A stretch of 22,570 nt of DNA from Clostridium sp. UBA4746 (GTDB lineage Bacteria; Bacillota; Clostridia; Clostridiales; Clostridiaceae): NCBI GenBank assembly GCA_002403785.1, contig DHIM01000156.1, positions 1,692-24,261 on the forward strand. The letters are read 5' to 3'. Position numbers and translations under genes: made by a program. Positions within the stretch are counted from its first letter, which is position 1; the number at the start of each line of letters is the position of its first letter. The notes under the pieces are model-generated. The model saw only the letters and a program-made list of their open reading frames with translations. It was not told the origin of the DNA and ran no database searches. Below are positions 10,223 through 16,744 of the stretch, one piece after another.

Positions 10223-10263
10223 TTTAAATAAGCCTTTGGATTTAATCCAAAGGCTTATTTAAA
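10223..10263 (+). terminator. Intrinsic terminator of the potassium channel gene
   Basis: A perfect inverted repeat whose core is AAATAAGCCTTTGGA / TCCAAAGGCTTATTT (10226-10240 and 10246-10260) extends to 18 bp with the flanking TTT/AAA and has a 5-base loop. The 3' arm ends in TTATTTAAA, so the U-tract is short and partly within the stem. It lies 13 bases after the channel stop codon. Confidence 0.8.
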
Positions 10264-10308
10264 GGAAAATAGCGTTGTGGTTAGTGTTGTTTAGTCGATG
10301 TTGAGGAT

Positions 10309-10503
10309 ATGAAAATACTATCACAAAGAAAACAAAAATCCTATATTATCACCCTTTTGACAGAAGAAATGGCTTCAAGATTTATTAAAGAATATGGCGA
10401 AGTAAAGGGTAGCCTAGGTAATCAAGTAACGGTGTCCGTTAAAGGCAATATAATTGAGCTTTATAATTTAGTGCCTGTAGGAACACCAGTAAAAATTGTG
10501 TAA
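10309..10503 (+). CDS. Small protein of unknown function (64 aa)
   Basis: I do not recognise this protein. It has 64 residues, begins MKILSQRKQKSYIITLLTEE and ends VPVGTPVKIV, with no signal peptide, membrane segment or cysteines. The alternating hydrophobic pattern in the second half (QVTVSVKGNIIELYNLVPVG) suggests a small beta-rich fold. It sits between a terminator and the regulator gene on the same strand. A GAGG sequence lies only two bases before the ATG, which is too close for a normal ribosome site. The frame is open for eight codons upstream (from 10285) without another start codon, so the gene could be a remnant of something longer. Coding-like composition and a position clear of other genes make it plausible, but not certain. 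Confidence 0.5.
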   Translation: MKILSQRKQKSYIITLLTEEMASRFIKEYGEVKGSLGNQVTVSVKGNIIELYNLVPVGTPVKIV

Positions 10504-10839
10504 AAGAAGGACATTAGCATGATGGATAAAATCTTTCAAGCTAGGCATTTACATTTTTTTTGTTAGATTCGAATTTATAGTAATAAATCAATATATTTGA
10601 TTAATAAAATAATATTTTGTGAAACATAAAGGGATTGGCATAAGTTTGTAGAATGATATCTGTAGTATTCAAGTTGTTATATTGGGTAATATAATAACAA
10701 GAACAATAAAATAATAAAGATGTTTACTGCTGAAACTTTATATGATTTTAATATATTATTAAGGGTAATCTTACTGAATGAATGCAAAAGTACAAACTTA
10801 AATGATAGAATACTTCATGAATAAGGGGGGGGGGGAGTT
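10504..10839 (+). promoter_or_regulatory. Leader region upstream of the sigma-54 activator gene, including an 11-G tract
   Basis: This 336-base AT-rich gap contains no convincing gene. It holds an imperfect palindrome at 10674-10700 (core TTATATT-gggt-AATATAA at 10677-10694) that could be an operator. It ends with a homopolymer of 11 G at 10825-10835 that supplies the Shine-Dalgarno sequence of the next gene. I could not pick a confident sigma-A promoter. Confidence 0.4.
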
Positions 10840-12216
10840 TTGAAAGTAAAAGAAATTGTAGATTGTTTATTTATATTGTGTTCTCTTGGAGATACCGTTG
10901 ATACAGTTGTTACAAAAATGAAATCGAAGAAAACATCATATGCTATTGTTGTGGATGCCGATAATAAGTATAAGGGGATTATTACAGCCATTTCTTTGAT
11001 AGTATACATACATCATCAAAATTTCAAGATTGATTCGTTGGTAATTAAAGCAGACACTATTTTAGAAAGTAATGATATAAAGAACTTGAAAAAAGTAGAT
11101 TTTGATATTGTTCCTGTGGTGAATCAAGAAAATAATGTTGTTGGTGTAATTAGCATGACGAGTTTTGTAGAATATATGTCCGAGGGGATCTTAAAAGTTC
11201 AAAAGAGTCATTTGATGCCATATAAGAATCATTCAAAATTATATTCTAAATATACAATCGATGATATTATTGGGCAGAGCAAAGTTGTTTTAGAATTGAA
11301 AGAACGGATTATTGCTGCGGCGAAAACAAAGTCTACCGTTTTAATCACTGGTGATACAGGAACTGGAAAGGAACTGGTGGCCCAAGCCATTGCTAATCTT
11401 AGTAACCGGCGGCATCAACCCTTTATGAGGATTAACTGTGCTGCGATTGCTGAAAACCTTTTGGAGTCAGAGTTGTTTGGTTATGAAGAAGGTGCTTTTA
11501 CGGGAGCAATCAAGGGTGGACGTTCTGGAAAGTTCTTAATGGCTGATGGAGGAACAATTTTCCTTGATGAAATAGGGGATATGCAGTTGTCGTTGCAGGC
11601 GAAAATACTGCGCGTTTTACAGGAAAGAGAAATTGAAAAGGTTGGGGGTGAATTTCCTATTCCAATAAATGTGCGAATTATTGCAGCTACACATGCTAAC
11701 CTCTTAAATATGGTCAATGAAAAAAAATTTAGGCACGATTTATTTTATAGACTGCATGTCATCCCTATCAATATACCTCCATTGCGTAAAAGAAAAGAGG
11801 ATATACCCTTATTGGTAGATTATTACATAAGAAAATTTTCAAAGGAAAATGATATGGATGTTTTTAAAATTGATAATTCTTTTATTAAGGGGTTAGTGGA
11901 TTATGACTGGCCTGGTAATATTAGAGAATTGCTAAATGTCATAGAAACAGTATGTAGCATGTCAAATGGTTTTATTACCTGCGATGATATACCTCAATAT
12001 ATGTATCGCGAAAGTTCTTGTGATAAGGAAAGAGAAGAATCGATAAATAATCTGAAGATATCTACTGGTGAAGCCGAACGAAATACGATTATTAGCACAT
12101 TGACGGAATGTAGAGGAAACAAAAATGAAGTGGCAAAACACCTAGGAATTTCTAGGAGCAATCTATATTATAAAATTAAAAAACACAAGATAGATATTTC
12201 ATATAAACAAACCTAG
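10840..12216 (+). CDS. CBS-domain sigma-54-dependent transcriptional activator (bacterial enhancer-binding protein)
   Basis: The 458-residue protein starts at TTG 10840. Residues 1-115 look like a tandem CBS pair (for example TSYAIVVDADNKYKGIITA and DIVPVVNQENNVVGVIS), a sensor that in other proteins binds adenine nucleotides or related ligands. The AAA+ sigma-54 interaction domain follows, with Walker A GDTGTGKE (171-178), the sigma-54 contact loop GAFTGA (218-223), Walker B IFLDE (240-244) and arginine-finger region FRHDLFYRL (297-305). The C-terminus (about 410-450) is a Fis-type helix-turn-helix. Such proteins bind upstream sites and use ATP to open sigma-54 promoters. A good -24/-12 promoter and a palindromic site lie directly downstream before the MFS gene, so that transporter and probably the CoA-transferase are the likely targets. 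CBS-type activators such as PrdR are known in Clostridia; the ligand here is unknown. Confidence 0.9.
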   Translation: MKVKEIVDCLFILCSLGDTVDTVVTKMKSKKTSYAIVVDADNKYKGIITAISLIVYIHHQNFKIDSLVIKADTILESNDIKNLKKVDFDIVPVVNQENNVVGVISMTSFVEYMSEGILKVQKSHLMPYKNHSKLYSKYTIDDIIGQSKVVLELKERIIAAAKTKSTVLITGDTGTGKELVAQAIANLSNRRHQPFMRINCAAIAENLLESELFGYEEGAFTGAIKGGRSGKFLMADGGTIFLDEIGDMQLSLQAKILRVLQEREIEKVGGEFPIPINVRIIAATHANLLNMVNEKKFRHDLFYRLHVIPINIPPLRKRKEDIPLLVDYYIRKFSKENDMDVFKIDNSFIKGLVDYDWPGNIRELLNVIETVCSMSNGFITCDDIPQYMYRESSCDKEREESINNLKISTGEAERNTIISTLTECRGNKNEVAKHLGISRSNLYYKIKKHKIDISYKQT

Positions 12217-12247
12217 TGCCACTCCATGGTACTAGGTTTGTTTATAT
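12201..12247 (+). terminator. Intrinsic terminator overlapping the activator stop codon
   Basis: ATAAACAAACCTAGT (12203-12217) pairs perfectly with ACTAGGTTTGTTTAT (12231-12245), extendable by two outer A-T pairs and by inner GCC/GGT pairs, giving about 17-20 bp. The 5' arm includes the last codons and the TAG stop (12214-12216) of the activator gene. The 3' arm ends TTTGTTTATATATAT. It separates the activator from the sigma-54 promoter downstream. Confidence 0.75.
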
Positions 12248-12279
12248 ATATATTGATAAAATCCTAATTATGGGACAAT

Positions 12280-12310
12280 TTGTACTAAGATTGTACTAGA
12301 ATTAGAACAA
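12280..12310 (+). promoter_or_regulatory. Candidate upstream activating sequence for the sigma-54 activator
   Basis: A palindrome TTGTnCTA-N4-TAGnACAA lies at 12291-12310, preceded by a further direct half-site TTGTACTA at 12280-12287. It is centred about 95 bases before the -24 element, the distance expected of an enhancer site for a Fis-type activator. A related sequence TGTACTAATTCTAAT occurs downstream of the promoter at 12435-12449. The repeats are seen directly; binding by the neighbouring activator is inferred. Confidence 0.55.
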
Positions 12311-12393
12311 TTATGAATTTATAATAAATTGAAAGCTTATTACATAGTTCAGTAGGAATGCGGGACTTAGATGATTTTATGATAAAAATAGTA

Positions 12394-12410
12394 TTGGCAT
12401 AGTTATTGCT
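12394..12410 (+). promoter_or_regulatory. Sigma-54 (-24/-12) promoter of the OFA transporter gene
   Basis: TTGGCATAGTTATTGCT matches the sigma-54 consensus TGGCACR-N4-TTGCW. The invariant GG (12396-12397) and GC (12408-12409) are separated by exactly 10 bases. Transcription would start near 12421, leaving a leader of about 105 bases. The adjacent activator gene and upstream palindrome support it. Confidence 0.8.
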
Positions 12411-12526
12411 CATTTATATACACGGAAATAAAAATGTACTAATTCTAATAAAAGGGATGAAAAGGTTTACGCTACTTTATTTCCGACAAAAATAATACAA
12501 AAATAATTAGAGAGGAAGTGACGTCA

Positions 12527-13771
12527 ATGCAACACAAAGCAACAAATCGATGGATTGTACTACTGGCAAGTATTATTATGAACTTATGTATTGGTTCTGC
12601 TTATGCATGGAGTGTATTTCAAAAACCTTTAATAGAAATGTTTGGATGGCAAACTAGTCAAGCGTCTCTTGCTTTTACTCTTAACCTATGTTTAATACCT
12701 TTTGCAATGATCGTAGCTGGAAAAATTCAAGATAAAAGTGGACCACAGAAGGTAACATTAGTAGGCGGGTTAGTTTTTGGAGTAGGAATAATTTTAGCTG
12801 GATTTACAAGTTCATTAACTATTCTTTATTTAACGTATGGTGTACTAGGGGGATTCGGAATAGGTACAGTTTATGCATGTACGGTTGGCAATACAGTAAA
12901 ATGGTTTCCAGACAAAAGAGGGCTTGCAGGAGGACTTGTGGCAGCTGGGTTTGGTTCCGGGGCAGTATTATTTGCACCATTGGCTGTTTCTTTAATTGCT
13001 AAATATGGAGTTCTTTTAACATTTAGAATATTCGGATTTGTTTTCATGATAGGTATAGTTCTGTGTTCGTTTGTTTTAAAAGCTCCAAAACCGGGATGGA
13101 AACCTGAAGGGTGGACACCAAAGGTTGCAGGTCCGGTAACGGCAACTATAGATAAAACTCCGGGAGAAATGGTGAAGGATGTTAAGTTTTATGTATTATG
13201 GGTTATGTACACAATTGGTTGTGTTTCAGGGCTAATGATTATAGGCCATGCTTCTCCAATAGCTCAAGAAAAAATTGGACTATCTACTCAAGTAGCTGCA
13301 GTAGCAGTAAGTATATTAGCATTTGCAAATACGGGTGGAAGAATATTTTGGGGATCTGTTTCAGATAAAATCGGAAGATATAATGCAATTTTGTGTATGT
13401 ATATTTTAAGTAGTGGAATGCTTGTATTATTATCTGGAGCAAAAAGTTTTGGTGTGTTTATCGTAGCAGTATCTGGTATAGCACTTAGTTTCGGAGGGTT
13501 TATGGGTATATTCCCATCAGTAACAGCAGATAATTTTGGCTCTAAAAATATAGGCGTAAATTATGGCGTGATGTTTACGGCATTTGGTTTGGCAGCATTT
13601 GTTGGACCGAGACTTGCAGCAATGGTTAAGCAATCAAGCGGTGGAGAGTATGGACGTGCATTCTTGATAGTTGCTATTATGAATATTGTAGGTATTATTT
13701 GCACAGTTATCATCAAAAGTCTATCTAGGAAAGAAAGTGATCAAATCAAACAATACTCAATATCTGAATAA
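12527..13771 (+). CDS. OFA-type major facilitator superfamily carboxylate transporter
   Basis: The 414-residue protein has about 12 hydrophobic membrane segments. The first half carries an MFS loop signature (GKIQDKSGP, residues 65-73) and the second an equivalent SDKIGRYNA. The N-terminus RWIVLLASIIMNLCIGSAYAWSV and the GGFGIGTVYA segment are typical of the oxalate/formate antiporter (OFA) family, whose members move small mono- or dicarboxylates across the cytoplasmic membrane. I choose ATG 12527 over the GTG at 12518 because AGAGAGG (12509-12515) is correctly spaced only for the ATG. The gene lies behind a sigma-54 promoter and is followed on the same strand by a CoA-transferase, so the substrate is probably an organic acid that is then activated to a CoA ester. 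The exact substrate cannot be read from sequence. Confidence 0.85.
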   Translation: MQHKATNRWIVLLASIIMNLCIGSAYAWSVFQKPLIEMFGWQTSQASLAFTLNLCLIPFAMIVAGKIQDKSGPQKVTLVGGLVFGVGIILAGFTSSLTILYLTYGVLGGFGIGTVYACTVGNTVKWFPDKRGLAGGLVAAGFGSGAVLFAPLAVSLIAKYGVLLTFRIFGFVFMIGIVLCSFVLKAPKPGWKPEGWTPKVAGPVTATIDKTPGEMVKDVKFYVLWVMYTIGCVSGLMIIGHASPIAQEKIGLSTQVAAVAVSILAFANTGGRIFWGSVSDKIGRYNAILCMYILSSGMLVLLSGAKSFGVFIVAVSGIALSFGGFMGIFPSVTADNFGSKNIGVNYGVMFTAFGLAAFVGPRLAAMVKQSSGGEYGRAFLIVAIMNIVGIICTVIIKSLSRKESDQIKQYSISE

Positions 13772-13823
13772 AGAACGAAATGAAAACGTAGCCCTTTTTA
13801 AGATTTGTATATTTTTTAAAGAC

Positions 13824-13854
13824 TTGACACAATATATCATTGAAACAGTAAAAT
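13824..13854 (+). promoter_or_regulatory. Possible sigma-A promoter and operator before the CoA-transferase
   Basis: TTGACA (13824-13829) is a consensus -35 box. The best -10 candidates are AGTAAA at 17 bases or TAAAAT (13849-13854) at 19 bases, neither ideal. An inverted repeat AATATATC (13831-13838) / GATATATT (13863-13870) brackets the -10 area and could be an operator. I see no terminator after the transporter gene, so read-through from the sigma-54 promoter is also possible. Confidence 0.35.
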
Positions 13855-13938
13855 AAGACATCGATATATTATGGGGTTTATATAAAGATTAATTATTAAT
13901 TAAATAACAATTCAGGTATATATGAAGGGAGATTTTTT

Positions 13939-15240
13939 ATGAAATGGAAGGAAATTTATAAAAGTAAGCTTGTTAAATCAGAAGAGGCTGTGACGTATAT
14001 TAAATCCGGGGATAGAGTCGTTGTGGGTCACGCCGCTGGAGAACCAACGGAATTAATTGATGCAATGGTAGCCAATAAGGAAAACTACAGAAATGTAGAA
14101 ATAGTTAACTTGGTAGTACTGGGTACAGCTCCATATGCTAAGCCTGGCATGGAAGAATACTTTCACGATAATTCAATTTTTGCAAGTACACATACTAGAG
14201 AAGCTATTGAATGTGGAAGGGGAGATTTTACTCCTTGCTTCTTCCATGAAGTTCCTAAGTTATTTAGAAAAGGATATATGCCTGTAGATGTAGCTTTAGT
14301 GCAGGTTAGTTCTCCAGATGAACATGGGTATTGTAGTTTTGGGGTATCAAATGACTATACGAAACCTGCTGCAGAGTATGCTAAAATCGTAATTGCTGAG
14401 GTAAATCATAAAATGCCTAGAACTATGGGAGACTCATTTATCCATATATCAAAAATAGACTATATAGTTGAAACATCTCATGAAATAATTGAACTACAGC
14501 CACCTAAAATAGGGGACGTTGAAAAAAAGATTGGTGAGAATTGCGCATCGCTTGTAGAAGATGGTGCTACACTACAACTTGGAATCGGAGCTATCCCTGA
14601 GGCCGTGCTTTTGTTCTTAAAACATAAAAAGGATTTAGGAATACACTCAGAAATGATATCAGATGGAGTAGTTGAATTAGTAGAAGCAGGTGTAATCACT
14701 AACAAATTCAAAACACTTCATCCAGGAAAGATTGTGGTGGCATTCCTTATGGGAACTAGAAGACTTTATGATTTTGTTGATAATAATCCTTTAGTCGAAA
14801 TGTATCCTGTAAATTATGTAAATAACCCTTGTGTGATTATGCAAAATTATAAAATGGTTTCTATAAATTCTTGTGTGCAGGTTGATCTAATGGGACAGGT
14901 GTGCTCAGAGAGCATAGGCTTAAAACAAATTAGTGGTGTAGGAGGGCAAGTTGATTTTGTGCGTGGTGTAAATATGAGCGAAGATGGCATATCAATAATA
15001 GCAATACCATCAACAGCTTCAAAAGGAAAGATTTCAAGAATAGTGGGATTATTAGATGCAGGAGCAGTTGTTACAACTTCAAGAACTGATGTGGATTATA
15101 TTGTTACAGAGTATGGGATTGCACAACTTAAAGGTAGAACTTTAAGAGATAGAGCTAAAGCACTAATCAATATTGCACATCCAGATTTTAGAGAAGGATT
15201 AATGCAAGACTATAAAAACAAATTTAAATGTGCGTTTTAG
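13939..15240 (+). CDS. Family I CoA-transferase (4-hydroxybutyrate/butyrate:acetate CoA-transferase type)
   Basis: The 433-residue protein belongs to the acetyl-CoA hydrolase/transferase family. The catalytic glutamate is visible in IHSEMISDG as E238, the same position as in the 4-hydroxybutyrate CoA-transferase of Clostridium aminobutyricum. The CoA-binding loop ISGVGGQVDFVRG lies at 331-343, and TEYGIAQLKGRT near the C-terminus is typical of the family. These enzymes transfer CoA from an acyl-CoA donor such as acetyl-CoA or butyryl-CoA to a carboxylate via a glutamyl-CoA thioester. The strong site GAAGGGAG precedes ATG 13939. It follows the OFA transporter after 167 bases, which suggests import and activation of one organic acid. 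4-Hydroxybutyrate, butyrate and related acids cannot be separated by inspection. Confidence 0.85.
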   Translation: MKWKEIYKSKLVKSEEAVTYIKSGDRVVVGHAAGEPTELIDAMVANKENYRNVEIVNLVVLGTAPYAKPGMEEYFHDNSIFASTHTREAIECGRGDFTPCFFHEVPKLFRKGYMPVDVALVQVSSPDEHGYCSFGVSNDYTKPAAEYAKIVIAEVNHKMPRTMGDSFIHISKIDYIVETSHEIIELQPPKIGDVEKKIGENCASLVEDGATLQLGIGAIPEAVLLFLKHKKDLGIHSEMISDGVVELVEAGVITNKFKTLHPGKIVVAFLMGTRRLYDFVDNNPLVEMYPVNYVNNPCVIMQNYKMVSINSCVQVDLMGQVCSESIGLKQISGVGGQVDFVRGVNMSEDGISIIAIPSTASKGKISRIVGLLDAGAVVTTSRTDVDYIVTEYGIAQLKGRTLRDRAKALINIAHPDFREGLMQDYKNKFKCAF

Positions 15241-15316
15241 TTAATGCCACAACTAACTTGATTAAGTAGACATTATTTATAAGATTATTATTATTATTTA
15301 TTTCTAAAGTTAAATA

Positions 15317-15362
15317 TACCCTATATAATAGATAAATGAAAAAAAATCTATCTTATAGGGTA
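15317..15362. terminator. Hairpin between convergent CoA-transferase and pseudogene
   Basis: TACCCTATA (15317-15325) pairs with TATAGGGTA (15354-15362). After two mismatches ATAGAT (15328-15333) pairs with ATCTAT (15346-15351). It sits between two convergent units and may terminate both, but neither side has a strong U-tract directly after the stem. The rest of 15241-15386 shows nothing else. Confidence 0.4.
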
Positions 15363-15386
15363 CATGTAAAAAGTAACAGCTTCTTT

Positions 15387-16024
15387 TTATAAATCAAGAT
15401 TAACTATAGTTCTACCTTTGTGATTAACTATAGTTCTACCTTTGTGATTACCTTCGAGTATCATATCTATTTTTTTACTTAATCCTTCTAAAGATACTTC
15501 ATCTACATTAGCATCTAAATTATTAAGTTTCCAATCAGAGGATAATTTATTCCAAATCTTAAGTCTAATATCCATAGGATATTTAACAGAATCGATTCCA
15601 AACAATGAAACCCCTTTCAAAATAAAAGGATAGACTGACGTTGAAAATTCATCGGAAGCGACATTTCCACAACAGGTAACACTACCTCCATAATTAGTTG
15701 ATTTAATAGCTGTAGCTAGTATATTTACGCCTACTGTGTCTATTACTCCTGCCCATCTGTTTTTTTAAAGTGTTCTTCCAGAATTATCATCTATTTCTTT
15801 CCTATCAATTATGTTTTTTGCACCAATTCCAAGTAGCATTTCCCTTTCAGAAGTTTTTCATGTAGCCGCAGTGACATCATAACCAATCTTGCTTAAAATT
15901 GAAATGGCTATACTTCCTACGCCACCTGTTGACCCTGTTACTAATATATCTCCGTCAGTAGTCTTAACACCTGAATTAACTAGTTTATAACTGATAGGGC
16001 GGCAGTGATTGATGTCAAACCGTA
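15387..16024 (-). pseudogene. Decayed YhdH/YhfP-family (AcuI-type) NADPH-dependent oxidoreductase
   Basis: Reading the minus strand from about 16024 gives pieces of a medium-chain dehydrogenase of the YhdH/YhfP quinone oxidoreductase family, which includes acrylyl-CoA reductase AcuI. They are a TAALSV segment, the nucleotide-binding GDILVTGSTGGVGSIA, IGYDVTAAT, RWAGVIDTVG and the C-terminal FILKGVSLFGIDSVKYPM. The gene is broken in several ways. The N-terminal third is missing. The TAALSV part and the VNSGVKTTDG part are in different frames (shift near 15985). A TGA replaces the glycine expected after VTAAT (near 15871), and a TAA occurs after GRTL (near 15766). Near the 3' end a 24-bp tandem duplication repeats the peptide NHKGRTIV. 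The last intact stretch, 15387-15620, is a 77-codon frame that should not be taken as a gene. A MarR gene is divergent to it. Confidence 0.8.
15398..15445. repeat. 24-bp perfect tandem duplication
   Basis: Two identical 24-base copies occupy 15398-15421 and 15422-15445, each reading GATTAACTATAG then TTCTACCTTTGT, and the first five bases recur at 15446-15450. The unit is eight codons of the degenerate oxidoreductase (peptide NHKGRTIV twice, minus strand), so the duplication keeps frame. It looks like a replication-slippage event. Confidence 0.95.
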
Positions 16025-16105
16025 TTTTAAAAAATTGCTTTATAGTTTATTCAATATTATAATTCAATATATAATTAAATTTTAAATTAGAATAGGGGTC
16101 TGATT

Positions 16106-16552
16106 ATGAATGATAAATACATAGTATATTTTATAAGCAAAATCAAGAAAAGAATGACTGAATTTATAGAAAAATCACTGGAAGAAAAAGGACTGGATGA
16201 TTTAGTGCCTTCATATGGTAATATACTTACAGTATTGTATGATAATAATGGAAGATTAAGTATGAAAGCAATAGGACAATTAATAGGAAAAGATAAGTCG
16301 ACTATTACAGCATTAGTTAATAAGTTATTAAAATTAGGATATGTAAAAAAGGAAAAATGTCAAGACGATAGAAGGGTAACATACATAATTTTTACTGAAA
16401 AAGGTAAGGCAATAGAAGGCAAAGTCGATGACATTTCTAAAAAAGTAAGTTTAACAACATATAAAAACTTTTCTAAAGAAGAAAAAGAAATATTACTTAA
16501 ACTATTAAAGAAAATGTATAATAACTTTGACATTGAATATAATGTAAATTAG
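16106..16552 (+). CDS. MarR-family winged-helix transcriptional regulator
   Basis: The 148-residue protein has the MarR layout: N- and C-terminal dimerisation helices around a winged helix-turn-helix. The helix-turn-helix is about residues 50-76 (LSMKAIGQLIGKDKSTITAL) and the wing is about 82-97, with the family's basic DDRR before the strand. MarR proteins bind palindromic operators as dimers, usually repressing themselves and a neighbouring gene until a small aromatic or lipophilic ligand binds. ATG 16106 is preceded by AATAGGGG. It is divergent from the broken YhdH/YhfP oxidoreductase, an arrangement common for reductases under MarR control. Its original local target is therefore probably dead, and the regulator may now act elsewhere or be redundant. 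The AT-rich gap 16025-16105 has a direct repeat ATTCAATAT (two copies near 16049-16070) that may be part of an operator. Confidence 0.85.
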   Translation: MNDKYIVYFISKIKKRMTEFIEKSLEEKGLDDLVPSYGNILTVLYDNNGRLSMKAIGQLIGKDKSTITALVNKLLKLGYVKKEKCQDDRRVTYIIFTEKGKAIEGKVDDISKKVSLTTYKNFSKEEKEILLKLLKKMYNNFDIEYNVN

Positions 16553-16648
16553 AATGTATTCAAATTACATAAATATCTATAAAGTTCATATAACAAATCA
16601 ATAACGAAATATAACTACCAACTATATACTTTATTTGTAGTTAGTTCC

Positions 16649-16677
16649 TTTACATATTCTCTGTTTTTGTGTATTAT
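16649..16677 (+). promoter_or_regulatory. Candidate sigma-A promoter of the NlpC/P60 gene
   Basis: TTTACA (16649-16654) and TATTAT (16672-16677) are spaced by exactly 17 bases, giving a transcript starting near 16684 with a leader of about 60 bases. Between the MarR gene and this promoter only a weak hairpin (TAACTAC/GTAGTTA, about 16612-16643) is present. Confidence 0.55.
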
Positions 16678-16744
16678 AGTAATTATGTTCAAGTTTTGCA
16701 AAAAATATTTTGAAAGTTAAAATTATATCTAGGGGGATGGAGAA

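Noticed and set aside
10519..10566. Short frame MMDKIFQARHLHFFC after the 64-residue protein
   Set aside because: Only 15 codons, with no conserved feature or separate signal; an AGAAGG-like site alone is not enough.
10634..10650. Second sigma-54-like sequence (TTGGCATAAGTTTGTAG) upstream of the activator gene
   Set aside because: The GG is not followed by GC at a spacing of 10 bases; the -12 element is absent.
15387..15620. 77-codon frame taken as an independent small gene
   Set aside because: It is the C-terminal fragment of the broken YhdH/YhfP reductase, with family motifs continuing upstream past stop codons.
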